A stretch of DNA of 64,000 nucleotides from Otis tarda. Its lineage: Eukaryota > Chordata > Aves > Otidiformes > Otididae. The stretch lies in assembly GCA_026413225.1 (NCBI GenBank), contig CM048552.1, positions 216,032,553 to 216,096,552 of the forward strand. The letters run 5' to 3'. Both the position numbers and the translations under genes were made by a program. Positions 21,936 through 34,071 of this stretch are shown here, piece after piece. Every line of letters starts with the position of its first letter. The stretch's first letter is position 1. Below the pieces are notes generated by a model. It was not told the DNA's origin and searched no databases. It saw only the letters and a list, made by a program, of their open reading frames with translations.

Positions 21936-23429
21936 GCCGCACGTCCCAGGAGGATGCTCAGGGCCGGGGGGGCGCAGCCTCCGGGCTTCTGGTGCCTCTG
22001 GATTCGGGTGACGAAATGCCAATCTGCCAATTAACCGTACGGGTGGTGGGAGCAAATCCCCTTGCAAAGCCAAACGCACAGGGAGCAGAAAAGCAGGGCA
22101 AACTACAAATGACTGTGGAGCAGTAATGGCCTGCTGCGCGGAGGACAGGCCGGTTCCTGCAGGCGGGAGCGCGCAGAATTCGGTGGGTCAGCGGGAGCAG
22201 CGCAGAAAGGAGAGACTGCGCTTGGCTTCCATCACCTCAGAAACAGCCGCTCGCCCGTCCCCATCCCTCGCTCCTGCCGGCGGGGCGAGGCGGGAGGGCC
22301 ATCACACCCTGCGAGCCCCCGCGGACCCAGAGCCACCCGGTATTTCCGTGTGCGACGATCACGGGCACGTTCATATGCAGGATGTAGGAGTGTTCAGACC
22401 TTGTGCCTGCTGAGAAAAACACTTTTTCCTCGCCCTCCTTTTTGATCTGGGGCGTGTGCTCGGCTCGCTGCGTTCTCCTCTTTGCCAGCGTTTTCTGGGA
22501 CGCCGATTTTTTGGTGTCCGGCTCACGCAGAGCCTCTCCCTCCCTCAGCCGACCGACCGGTCCCTCTTGCTTTGGCAGATCCCCACCCACGCCACACAAA
22601 GCAGAGGGCTCGCTGCGACGCTTCGCAGGAGAAGCAGCACCCAGGCACGCCGCGAACCAGCACGGAGCTGTACGGAGCTGGGACCGGTGTGAAACCAGCC
22701 TCGGGCACGCGCCGTGCCCTAGATGAAGTCCTAGAGTGAACATCTCGCTCCTGATCCCAGCAGCCCCCCAGAAACCAGCCCTGCCGCCAACGGGCCGTCA
22801 GCAGAGCCATCCGTCACCAGCACGCTCACAACCTCCTTCACCGTGTCCCAGAAAAGGAGCCGAGCCCTCCCCTCCCAGCGGCACCACAGACGGCACCGGG
22901 AGCCGAGTCGCTCGTTTTGGGTCAACGCGTCAGACCTGCGTCTCCCGGAGCACAAGCCCCCGTGCAAGAGGACAACGCGCCACGGCCAGGGCGACACCGC
23001 AGCGATGGCCGGAGGGGACCGCCGAGGGCCAGCCCTACCCACGCCGCTGCGATTTGTGCGTGCGGGGACGGGGACGCCTCGGGAACCTGAGCGCAGTGGG
23101 TCCATCGCCCCGCAGAGGGGTGTCCCGCGGCGCCGGTGCCCGCCAGCGCCCACCACGCGGTGTGTGCATCTCCACGGGGGCACCGCCAGCACCCAGCCCC
23201 AGCGCTGTCGTACCCCGACACGCACCCTCTGCAGAGCTCACCTGGGAGAGCTGGGAGGATTCAAAGACTTCGCTCCTGAAGAACCAGACCTCCCGGGCAC
23301 TGACAGCGTCACTGGAGCGGATGCAGCTCCAATTAACAATTCACAGACTAAGTGGGAAAGGACTTTTCAGTCCCCCAGCTGCTCCATCCTGTGCACCCCC
23401 AGGATGAGAAGTTTCCTAAAAGGCACGAA
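21936..23429. other. intergenic, no gene recognised
   Basis: GC-rich sequence with overlapping open frames on both strands and no recognisable domain or repeat. This is the region upstream of the receptor pseudogene. Confidence 0.45.
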
Positions 23430-23640
23430 AGATCACAGAATCATAGAATCTGAAGGTTGGCAGAGACCTCCAAGGTGATCAAGGGGAACCGTCAGCCCAG
23501 CACCACCACGGCCACTGAACCCTGTCCCGCGGGGCCACGTCTGCACAGTCTTTGAGCACCTCCCGGGACGGCGCCGGCACCGCTGCCCTGGGCAGCCTGC
23601 TCCCAGCCTCAGTTAAAGAGGGGTCCGGGCAACTGCCTCC
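23430..23640 (-). mobile_element. CR1 LINE 3' fragment, minus orientation
   Basis: It starts with the complement of the CR1 tail ('cacagaatcatagaatc'), then 'gaaggttggcagagacctcc', and continues as a diverged CR1 3' region to about 'gcctcagttaaagagg'. Confidence 0.8.
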
Positions 23641-25169
23641 CGATGTTCTGCAACCCCAAAACCTGAAAGCACCGTCCAAGGCGCCTGAAATCTCCAGGTT
23701 CCTGGAAGGGAGGACCCAGCGGCTCATCCTGCCCCTGCACAGCATCCCCGGGCCGGTTTCTCCGGGCTGGGTTTGCAGAGGGGAAGCCGGGGCACAGATC
23801 GAAGGTGATTCCTGCTGCCTTTTCGTAGTTCTCATTCCCAGCCTTCCAGGGGCAGCGGGGGTGTCCGTTCGAGGGAGAGGGGAACCCCCCGTGCGCAGAG
23901 AGCGCTTGCTTTCTGTGTCCAGCGCAGCCCGCACGGTGAGGGGGCTGTAAGGGTCTCTGCAAACAGCCGCAGCGGGACGGGGCGGCGACGAGAAAATCCC
24001 ACGGGGGGTCTCCTGGCATCGGCCGCACGTGAAACGCTGCCTCAGCCCCTGCTGAATTGACTGCAGCAAATGTTTCCACAGCAGAGATAAAACGGCACAG
24101 AACGACGCAGAGCTACACGAACACACCCGCTGCTCCCCGCCCCGCGACGCGGCACCCCCCACACGGCTGGCAAAACTGGGGGGAAAGGGAGCGAGGGAGA
24201 CCGCAGGGCGATGCCGCACGGTGGGACGGGGCGGGGAGTAACGCACGCAGCGGGCCAGCACAGCAGCGGCCCAGCCGCGTAACTGCTCCGAGCAGGCGTC
24301 CCGAAAGGTGGGAAAACCGCGCGGGCCCGGGAGCTGCGGCGGTGCCAGGCCAGGGCTGAGGGGCTCGACCGCTCTCTGCCCGCTGCGACCGCGCCTCGCT
24401 CCGTCCCGGACGCGTTTCCCAGGGGTATGTCCCAAAGCGGGATTTCTCCCTGGGGCGTGGCGAGTTCCAGTCTCCCTGCGCCCCAGTGATGGTTTTCGGT
24501 TTTGTTTTTGTTTCAAGTGACATTTTTCAGTTCGCTCGAAGAGTCTGAAAGGCTTTAGGTGCTTTGCCGCGGTTGTTTCCAATGGCAGCTGTACGCGCCG
24601 CTCGTTTCCGTTTTCATGGCAGTTGTTTGCACTTCTCCAAGCAGCTCAATAGCAGCACGTTGTTCTTCTGGGATTTGGTTTTATTTTTGCGTTTTGCACT
24701 TTCTTCTGTTATCCGGTGTTTCCCTCCCGACACTTACTGTTCATTTCTACTTCATTATCTCTGCTAATGTACAGCGCGAGCGGCGCAGGGGAGGGACAGT
24801 CCTGCGGAACAGCAACACAGCGCGCTCCGAAGCTGCAGATGGAGGTCGATCTGCACCAATGCGACACGGACCGGGGAGACCAGCCCCGAATCCACGTGCG
24901 AAACCCAGCTCTACCCGCCCGGCGCGGGGGCTTGCCCCCACCCGGGCCCCCGGCCTTTTGCGCAGCCCCACACCCTCCTCGTGCGGTGTCCTCAGAGGGG
25001 ACACGGAGGGTGCGGCAGCCAGGCGTGCGCAGGGGGTCCATGCTGTCCCCGTCGGGGCATGGGGTCCATCCTGCATCCCCAGGGAGGGGGCCCCAGCCCC
25101 ACACCGGGATTCAGAGCTGCGGACGCTCACACCAAGGCGTGGGGCAGGGTCCCACCCAGCAGCGGGGAA
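23641..25169. other. intergenic, no gene recognised
   Basis: The minus-strand open frame covering 23479-24582 begins inside the CR1 fragment and has no domain I recognise. A T/G-rich patch lies at about 24480-24770. Nothing else can be named. Confidence 0.45.
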
Positions 25170-25316
25170 CCAACCCCCTGCCCGGCGCGCGGTGAAGGTG
25201 TCCCAGGCATGGCTCCGTGGATGGCTGGATGTGGGTGGGGTGCCAACCCCCTGCCCCGCGCGGGGTGAAGGTGTCCCAGGCATGGCTCCGTGGATGGCTG
25301 GATGTGGGTGCGGTGC
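25170..25316 (+). repeat. 73-bp tandem duplication
   Basis: Two adjacent near-identical copies with a period of 73 bases (start points 25170 and 25243). They share 'ggtgaaggtgtcccaggcat' and 'ggctccgtggatggctggat'. A few substitutions separate the copies, which indicates a fairly recent duplication. Confidence 0.93.
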
Positions 25317-25621
25317 TGTGAGGGCTGGGCACGGGCCTGGGACCCTGGTCTCCACTGCCAGCCCTGCACCTCGGTGAGCAGATGGGCTGCAGCAGCTCGG
25401 GAAGGCCCAGGGAAGCATCACACATTCGCCACATTTGTGCTCCCTCCTCGGGGTCCACGACTGGCAGAGTACAGGCCGGGAGGACCCTTGGGCCTGAGCC
25501 ACCATGCTCAACCTTACGACCTGACAATGAGAAGTGGAGGAGCTCGTAGGGACCCTCAAAACCTTGTCCCCATCCCAAAACACTGTGTCGACTCACTGCT
25601 CCCCGGCATGGCAGCAGGAGA

Positions 25622-25842
25622 TGATGGATACTGTCCCCAGAAGAAGATGGATACTATCCCCAGGAGAAGATGGACACTGTCCCCAGGAGAAGATGGACAC
25701 TGCCCCCAGGAGAAGATGGACACTGTCCCCAGGAGAAGATGGATGCTGTCCCCAGAAGATGGATGCTGTCCCCAGGAGAAGATGGACGCTGTCCCCAGGA
25801 GAAGATGGACACTGTCCCCAGGAGAAGATGGATGCTGTCCCC
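25622..25842 (+). repeat. 24-bp minisatellite
   Basis: About nine units related to GGAGAAGATGG plus ACACTGTCCCCAG. One unit is shortened to 20 bases at about 25752. Because 24 is a multiple of three, all frames stay open through it, so the open frames here are not evidence for a gene. The units are contiguous, without spacers. Confidence 0.96.
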
Positions 25843-28800
25843 TGTCTGCCTTCGGAAGCATTTAGCAGTTCCCACAACAGGACCTGATGCACTCTCACGC
25901 CGCAGGTTCCCAGCCCACGTGGCCTCCATCCGAGCCGGCAGCAGCACGCCCGCTGAAGGCAAAGCCCCTCCGGGTGCCCCCCGCTCCCGGCAGAGGACAG
26001 GAGCGGGGACGGTGCCAGGGAGGGTGTCCTGCCCTGGTGCCCACTGCCTCTCCTCGGTGGAGGGGACATGTGGCGGCTCCAGGACTTTGGACAATTTGCT
26101 GTTCTGCAAAGATGAAAGTGTCGTCCTTTACACGACGCTTGAAATTCCTCACAGCCGGCGCAGAATTAATCATGCAGTAATCAGGCTCTTAAGCCTCACA
26201 GCCCAGTAAGCGCTGAGGTTGTTATCTGCTAATTACTACAGCAAATTTTAATTAGTCCAGAAGTATTCTCTAAAATCCCTTTGCAAGGGAAGCCGTGTCT
26301 CCGTACGGGACGGACCTGGGGCGATCAAGGCGGAGGACGATTGCCCGGCCTCGCTGCAGACCCTGTGTCCGTCTGTCCGCCCGCACGGCTCCCCCGGCAA
26401 AGAGGGAAGGCGCGCAGAAAACGCAATTCGAGGCTGCGGACCCAGAGCTTGGCAGCTCACAGGCTCCCCGGCGGCGTTTGCTTTCTGTAGGATTCGCATC
26501 AAGAGCTGAACGACTGAGCACAGACAGCCAGCTTTGCTCTCGTCTTTTGGAGAGCAGAAACTCCAGCCCGCGGTACGGACGCCCGGGCGCATCACGCGCG
26601 CTCTGCCGCCGCACCAGCACTGGCAGAAGAAATGACCACGGGTGCAGCAGCGAAAGCGCGGAAACTGAGTGTCCTCGAGGACTGGAAACGGTCAAAAACA
26701 AAACAGCGTCACTTGACAAAGGTGCAGACAAGGGAACCACCCCAGTGACACGCGTGCGTCAGCAGCGCCGCTGTCGGGCTGCGAAACAAGACAAGAGCTG
26801 TGATGTCTGGCCTGAATCGAGAGCACCGGTGCCATGAATCCGAGGAACCGGACAAGAGAAAGGCGGCCATGAGGACAGCGAGACCAAGAAACCCGCAGGA
26901 GGAGGAAGGAGCCCGTGCCGGCAGCGCAGCGCGTCTCCACATCTAGGTCTTCAGATCAATTGAGTTAGCAAATTAAATTCCCCAACAAACAATGACATAC
27001 GCACAGGCTGATACACAAACCCGAAGTTCAGCGCTGAATCTGCAGCAGCATCTGCCCGGCCTGGGGGGCACGGGGGGCACTGGGCAGACCTCACGCAGGA
27101 GGAGCGGGAGCAGCTTCTCCAGCCCACCCGCCAGCCTGGGCCTGGCACGGAAAGGCTTCTTCCTATCCTCTCCCCTCTCCAAAAGCACGTCCACAGCATC
27201 CTGGTGGATCTCACCGACTTCAGGAGGCCCTCAGGCAGCATCTTCACCATGGGTCTCCGTCACGACCTCATCTCGAGGGTCTTCATCACGACCCTCCTGA
27301 TGACGGTGAAAGCCCTGCGAGCACGGAACCAGGACGTGAGATACGCTCCCGGCCCCAGCAGCCGGACCAAAACGCAGGAGAAAAGCCCAAATTCAACAGG
27401 TCCTGCCCTCCTATCCTGTTCACGTCGGAGCGAAGGGAAGGCTCACCCGAACCCAGCACGCTTGCTGCACCGCATCTGGGTGCTGAATTCCACCCCGCAG
27501 CGTCCAGCCCCGTCGCGAGCCTGCACCACTCGCACTGCTCTCCGTTTTGCCCGGGTGTACGTTCCACTGTGTCACCCGCTGAACAGCTGCGCCACATCTG
27601 CTCGCTAAGCAACGCCGCGCCCTGCCGCAATGCGTTCTTGCTGAAAGGTAGGAGCTGCAGGGAATGAACGTAAACTGCCCGGTAACGTTGTTTTGACCTT
27701 TGCTGCTGCCGTTTTTCCAAACTCGTGTTTGGCCTGCTCGTTGAGGGAGGTCGTTGCAGCAGGTGCCAGGAGAAGCACACCCGTCCTGCCTCCTCGCCGT
27801 GGAGGAGCTCAGCACCCCAAACCAAAAACCCTGCAGCGTCCGTCAGGCGGAGGCTGTGTGCCCACGCCTCAGCAGAAGTGCAGTTCTCATGTCATTGCAC
27901 CACCACAAGAATTCACACCGTTAATACTTCATTAATTAATTACTGATCTTTTTAAGTGCAAGAGCAAAGAGCGACACGGCTGCCGATCGGTTACGCGGAG
28001 GGAGGCGGAGCCCATCCCGCTGGCGAAACGCCCCGTTTGTCACCCAAACTCTGCGCGGGCCTCGGGAAACGGCCAGGTGCTGCCAGCTGTGCCCAGAGAC
28101 CGTCCCGCTGTCAGTCACCCACACACTGATGGATGTCACACCCGGTACTGCCACGACTCCGCGTGTTTTAACGCTTCCTGCGGGAAATGGTTCTCGGGAA
28201 TCTTCCCTGGAACTTTACCTGGGCAGCACAGCACGTGGAGTTTGGCCGTTCCTGTGGAGCGGTACCGGCGAAGACATTGCCTCTGGCGTTTCCATCGCTA
28301 TTATTTCATTTATATTGTTCAGCCCTCCAGTAAACCTCCCCAGACTTACACCAAACCAGGAACAAAGACCCGCGTTCCAATGCCTCCGCAGTCGGGCGTT
28401 TCCCCCGCTCTCTGGGTGCCGATCTCGCCTTCCCCGCCAGGATGACAACACTGAAGCCAGAATCCCGCTTTCCAAAACCTACAACTGGCGGCTCACGCTA
28501 ATTTGGCTCCGGACTCCGCATGAATACCGGGAGGATGCAGAAGAGGGAGCTCACACATCTGCAAATCAGAAGGCATTGCAGCAGGGGAGCAGAGCTGCCT
28601 TGGCACCGCACACGCGCCGAGTCCACCGGCTCCGTCCCTCCACGGACGCCCTCCCGGAACCCCGGGTATTCCCACCGCCCCTTCCCGGGGCTGGGACAGC
28701 TCAGAGCAGCTGGGTCTCACCAGCGCCTCCGGCTCTGCAGAGCCGCTCTCCTGCTCAGCACCAAGGCCCGTCTGAAACGGACGCCCAAGCCACCGGAGAC

Positions 28801-31800
28801 TCTTCCCACGCTGGCTCTGGCGGTGGTCACCTGCGAAGGCCAAAGCGGGCGAGGGCAGCGCTCCACGCAGGGGCTGCGGCCGCGGCTGGGGTTGACACCG
28901 GGCGCAGCAGAGCCCATCGCGGCGGGGACACCGACGGGTGCTGGCCAGGAGGGCACCGGCACAGGGAGCAGCTCCAATGGCCAACGCCGTCTCCGGAGCT
29001 GCAGTCGGAGTTGGGGCACGGGCAGCTGGGACGGGACCACAGAGCAGCACACGTACGGGAGATTTGCAGGGGACGTCTCGGGGTGCAGCCGCGTGTGACC
29101 CCATGCACAGCCCCACGCATGCTGCCTGCATCGCCGCCACGCGCGGCTGCAGCACGAGTGATGCTTTTCCCTCTCTGAGATTCGGGTTTCCGGGTTCGTC
29201 TGCGTGGCCGTATCGCTCCCGAGAGCACGGAAATCCTCCCGCCGCCCTGAAAGGCAGCGGAAGACCAGTGGGGACGGGGAGGACCGCGCCACGACCTAGC
29301 AGAAAAGCCACCTCGGCTTTGTGGCCATCGTGCGTATCTCAAAGTCGCGGAAACGCAGCCTCGTGAAAATTGCTGGGCCTTGACGTAGGGAGTGCTGGGA
29401 AAAGAGAAATAAGTCACTGGCTTCACTGGGCAGAAGTGCTGCTCCCCGAGACAGACGGGACCGTGCCTCCCCGATGGTTTGCGGCTCTGTATTTCTCTCA
29501 GTCTCGGTTTTCCGTGTGTATTTCAGTGTGCGTGCACCTGGGGAGCACGCGGGAGGAGAGCCGCGTGCTGAGGTGAATAATTCAGCATCCTGGCGAAGCT
29601 CATCCCGGCGCTGCATCTGGCAGACACTGACCTTCAAAAACTCGGATGCAGAAGACAAGAGATCGGCCAAACACGTCCTGAAGCGGAGGCAATAATGAAA
29701 TTATGGCTTGAGTGGCGTGCGGGAGCGCCGTTTCCCCAGCCCTCTGCCCGTGGCACACACCGATTCCAGGAGCTCTCGCCACCTCCTTCCCCTTCCTCTG
29801 CCCTGCCCCTGCCAGGCGATCCCCACCGATCCAGGAGCCCAGACCCCCGTGTCGGCCACGGACCCCCCGCGGGCAGAGATGCCGGGACGCTGTGTAGATG
29901 CTGAGCATCCTGCGATTCGTCACACGGGTGGAGAGAGCTGACCCCGGCGGGAGTTCTTCAGCCGCGGGAGCAGCGAGGGGGCACACGCGAGGACGGGCGC
30001 CCGCAACGCTTGAGGACGGAGCTGGGAAAACTGATAAAGGTGCCGCGAGACCGCGACAGCGGGCGCGGGGCCCCGTCTCCCCGGCCGCAATCGCAGCAAT
30101 CCGCTCCGAGCTCCCGGTTTATTAGCTGGCACCCGCCGCCAAAGGAGACGTCTTTCATCACGCCGCGGTTTACTGCTTTGATTTGCTGGGGTTTTTACTC
30201 GCCAGTTGCGGTTTGGATTTCTATTCTGGTACTCGCTCTGCTCTTACAGCCCGATAAAACACCAACGTGTGCCCAGCACGTCAGCTGCCCCTTCAGCTGA
30301 TCAACACCTCCTCATTAGGCATCACACCTCATTAAAAAAAATAAAATAGATAAATACACCTTGATATTATCACCACCCACACGACAAGCTGCCCATCTCC
30401 TGTGTTTCGCGCCGCGCCGCCGACGTTTGAGCAGCACCCAGGGAACCGCAGCACTGAGCGAGCCGCAGCTTCGGCTCTGGGTCTGCAAATTCCGTTTGTT
30501 TATTCCAAATAAACCTGCGGAGCGACGCCGGGACTGTTCGGCGTGCTGGGGTTTGCCTCTCCGGAGAAGGTCGTGCTCCCCGGCCCGTCCGTGGGAAGGG
30601 TGACGGAAACGGGGCGCTCTCCCCCCCCCCGGTGCACACAGGGGTTTCCGGAGACGTCTCCCGCGGGCAGCTCCCCGCCTGGTGACGCTCCCGGACTCTC
30701 TGCGCTTGGGAGCCGGGTGTGGCGCTCAGTCAAAGGCTGGGAAGCGATCTTCCCGCGGCACGGGGGCTGCGAGCGGCAGGGAGGGAAGGAGGCGTTTTCT
30801 CGCCAGCTGGAGCCAGTGCGACGCGGAACGACCGAGGCTCCTGGCGAGAGAATTAACGCCAGGCACCGACCTTGAGAAAGCTGGATGAAGAGACAAAGTC
30901 GAGCCAGTGCACCCTGAAACTGAAGTAATTAATGAAATTGCCACTAGCATCTATCTGGGCGGCGCGAGCACCATTTGTCCTGCGCTGCGACACGCCCGGG
31001 CTGACAGGGATGCATCCAGGGCCACGCGAGAACCCGCGGTGCTGCCGGGCCGCTGCTCGCGCCAGCCAGGCTGGCCCTGCCGGGCAGAAGCCGTGCCGCT
31101 GCGCGGCGCCCGGACCGCAGCTCTGGCCCTGCGCACCCCGGGGGTGAACGGCTGCTCTCACCCTGCGGCCATGCCCGACGCCAGGAGACGCGACGCTCCG
31201 TCCCTGCGGCCAGGGCCTTCCTTCCCGGCAGCGCGGCAAGAGCACAAAAAGCCCCATCCCACTTCCAGAGGGGGTTTGGTCGTTCGGTCTCCGACGCTGC
31301 AGTTTCTGTGAACTTTCAGCACGAGGGAAAAAATCAGGAGCCTCGGCACGGCTCTGAAACGCGGGGGCACCCGGCTGCGGGGTGGCAGCGCGGGAGGAGG
31401 GAGCACCAGCCCCCGCAGATCAAGGGGACGCGGATGGCTCCCCCGAGCTGCTGGGGGGCTCCTTCCCCGAAACACCCCAAATCCCAGCGCGCCTCAGCAC
31501 GGCGGCTCGTCGGCCGTCATCGGAAGGGCTTACGGAAGGGATTAGCAGGGCTTTTAGACACGAGCTGCTCACCGCGCCATCGCGGATGGGCCATCGCTCG
31601 GCAGAAGCGTCGCAGGGAGCGGCGGCTCCCAGCGGGGCCCAGAGGCGGTCAGGCCACCCCCATCTTAGACAGCGTTATTCTCTCATAAAAGTTGTGATTT
31701 CGTCGTTAAAAACAGGCTCGCTGGGATAATTCACAAGACCGGCACATTAGCCCAGCAAATCTTCTTAAGGGAAGCGCGGGAGCGAAGGAGGAGGACTAAT

Positions 31801-32818
31801 GGCTCTGGTGAATACCCGCTCTCGTTAATCTCCCAGGGAGAAAGTAATTAGGGCATCACGGCTTGGGAGGGGACCGAGCCTTCCCGAGCAGCCCCGGGGC
31901 TTCGGGCACCAGCTCCACATCCGCGCGGGCGGAGAGCGGGGGGAGAAAATGCCAAAACGCCCGCAGACTGGGGGCAGCAGAGCGGGAGAGGCAGGACGTC
32001 CGGGGCTGCCCTGGACGTGGCCCCGGATCCACGCGGGAGCGGGAGTCGCAGCTGCGGGGAGTCCCTGGAAAGGCGGCTCGCGGCTCCGCTACCCGGGGGG
32101 GTACACGCCGAGAAGGCAGAGCGGGCGGGTAAGGCGAGCGCTGGCACCGCGGCTGTCGGGGCGGGGCAGAGCGGGGCTCAGAACATCACACGTCATCCCC
32201 AAACTGCACCTGCCACTGCTCGCCCGCCCCACCGCCGCCCGTCCCACCGCCGCCCTCCCACCACGCGGCCCGCTCCCGCTGCCCCCGGTCGCAAGCCCAA
32301 TGGGTACAATCTCGTTTGGGGTTAAGCCTCGGCCCGCTCAAGCCCAGTTTCAGCGAGCAGGCAGGGGCCCTGTCACATAAATCATAACGTTTGCTCGTAA
32401 AGCAGCTCCAAGCCGTGCCCTACAGCGGTGTCACTGCCGGAGCACCGCGCAAGGATCGCCCTGTGAGGGGTGACCTTCTACTCCGTAAGCAGAGAAAAGC
32501 ACCTTTTACTGAAAGGCAGAGAAGCAGCGCAAAGCCACGGGGCCATGCCCTCGTGCCAGCTCCAGCCGAGGAGCGCCGGCCAGCCCCGGGTGATTCCTGC
32601 CCAGCCGCACTGTCTGCGACGGCTACAGCAATCTTTCATTTCTCCTTTGGCTTAATCCCGGCTCTCAGAAAAGCTGGACGGATCCAAGAGACGGTTTATC
32701 ATCTGATCTACTAAATCCTCCTTGCTGAGCAGCTGCACGCTGTCCCCGCAGCCCCCAGTGCCTGGAGTGCTGCTCCGGGGCCACGGGCTGCTCCGCGGGC
32801 AGCATCCCCCTCGCTGGA
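25843..32818. other. intergenic, no gene recognised
   Basis: GC-rich DNA with AT-rich islands at about 26150-26280, 27890-27960, 30290-30370 and 31670-31860. The islands contain TAATTA-type cores. The 349-codon frame at 28129-29178 (plus) and its antisense partners show no domain. No repeat family is recognised apart from short simple runs. Confidence 0.45.
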
Positions 32819-33178
32819 GGTCGGAGGGGCTGGGAGGTGGTCGGAGCAGACGGGGAGGTGGCTGGAGTGGTGGGGAGGTGGTCGGAGGGGCTGGGAGGTG
32901 GCTGGAGAGGTTGGGAGGTGGTCGGAGGGGCTGGGAGGTGGCTGGAGCGGTTGGGAGGTGGTCGGAACAGTTGGGAGGTGGCTGGAGCAGTGGGGAGGTG
33001 GCTGGAGCGGTGGGGAGGTGGTCGGAGGGGCTGGGAGGTGGCTGGAGCGGTTGGGAGGTGGTCGGAGGGGCTGGGAGGTGGCTGGAGCGGTTGGGAGGTG
33101 GTCGGAACAGTTGGGAGGTGGCTGGAGCGGTGGGGAGGTGGCTGGAGTGGTGGGGAGGTGGTCGGAGGGGCTGGGGAG
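32819..33178 (+). repeat. 20-bp G-rich minisatellite, about 18 units
   Basis: Alternating variants of a 20-bp unit, TCGGAGGGGCTGGGAGGTGG and close relatives with CTGGAGCGGT. The plus strand is strongly G-rich and could form G-quadruplexes. On the minus strand it reads as Pro/Ser/Thr-rich frames (PPTTSQPLQPPP), which are repeat artefacts rather than supported genes. Confidence 0.97.
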
Positions 33179-33511
33179 GCAGCGCTGAGGCAGGAGTGGT
33201 CCAAGGTCTCCCACGCTCCTGCCGCTCACCGCAGCCGCCTCTCCCGCAGCCGTCACGTCGCAGAGCCGTTCCCATGCCCTGCTGTCCGTCCGCAGCCGGT
33301 GCCAGGAGGCTCTGGCCGCCCCCTCCATCCCAGCCCCTCACAGCCGCGGGGCCCTGGCTGGAGGGTGCGGAACAAGGAAAGGACTTCAGGAGTGGCCCGT
33401 GGGGCAGCATCAGCGCTGAAGGAGGGACGCAGGATGAGACGCTGGTCCTTGGCAGGGCAGGAACACGGCCTGGCAATTCCAGAATGCCCTCTGCGGAGGA
33501 GAAGTGCAAGG

Positions 33512-33690
33512 TTCATGGATGCACAGAGCGGCTGAGGCTGGCAGGGACCCCGGGGTCCACCTGGTCCAAGCCCCTGCTCCGGCCGGGCCACCCAGAGTCG
33601 TTGCCCAGGACCAGCGGTGTCTCCAGCCCCAATGATGGAGACACCGGGACCCCTAAGGGCAGCCCAAGCTGACCAACGCTGTCACGGAAG
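33512..33690 (-). mobile_element. CR1 LINE 3' fragment, minus orientation
   Basis: It reads as the complement of a CR1 3' end: 'cagagcggctgaggctgg', then 'gggtccacctggtccaagcc', 'gttgcccaggacca' and 'tctccagccccaatgatgg'. Diverged copy. Confidence 0.75.
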
Positions 33691-33779
33691 TGTCTGGGTG
33701 TCAACACAGCTCTCTTCCATCTTCCAAAGCTCGCGCAGGCCCGTGTGATGGACTGACCGCAACCCCCATTCCCTGTTCC

Positions 33780-34071
33780 CCCTGTGCCGCTCAGGAGGGG
33801 AAGGTGGCAGAGATAATGTTAAGCCTGGGAAGAGGGAGGGGTGGGGGGAAGTTATCTTGTTCCCTGTCTCATTCTCCTGCTGGTTTTAGCAATAAATGAA
33901 TAGTTTTCCCCAAGTTGAGTCTGTTTTGAGGTAACTTTGAGGATCTCTCCCTGTCCTGATCTCAAACCTCGAGCCGTTTTCTTATATTCTCTCTCCCCAT
34001 TCTCTGGGAGGGTGGGGGGAGTGAGCGAGTGACCGCGTGGTCTGGCCCCGATCGGGGCTGCGCTACGGCAG
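33780..34071 (+). mobile_element. avian ERV LTR remnant (R/U5-like end)
   Basis: The order of blocks resembles a common bird ERV LTR end. An AATAAA signal at 33891-33896 is followed by 'gaatagttttccccaagttg', then 'gatctctccctgtcctgatc', 'ttatattctctctcccc' and a G-rich 'gggggagtgagcgagtga' block. The usual terminal 'accacgaca' is degraded to 'ctacggca'. The family name (ERVL versus another class) is from memory of bird repeats and not certain. No viral coding sequence is seen beside it. Confidence 0.7.

Noticed and set aside
23479..24582. 367-codon minus-strand open frame
   Set aside because: It ends inside a CR1 fragment and shows no conserved motif; a splice-free gene here is not supported.
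25622..25842. Possible CRISPR-like array
   Set aside because: The 24-bp units are contiguous with no spacers, in a vertebrate genome; it is a minisatellite.
28129..29178. 349-codon plus-strand open frame
   Set aside because: Overlaps equally long minus-strand frames, has no domain and no promoter or polyadenylation context.
32652..33509. Pro/Ser/Thr-rich minus-strand protein (PPTTSQPLQPPP repeats)
   Set aside because: All frames are open because of the 20-bp repeat; no conserved flanking coding sequence or gene structure.
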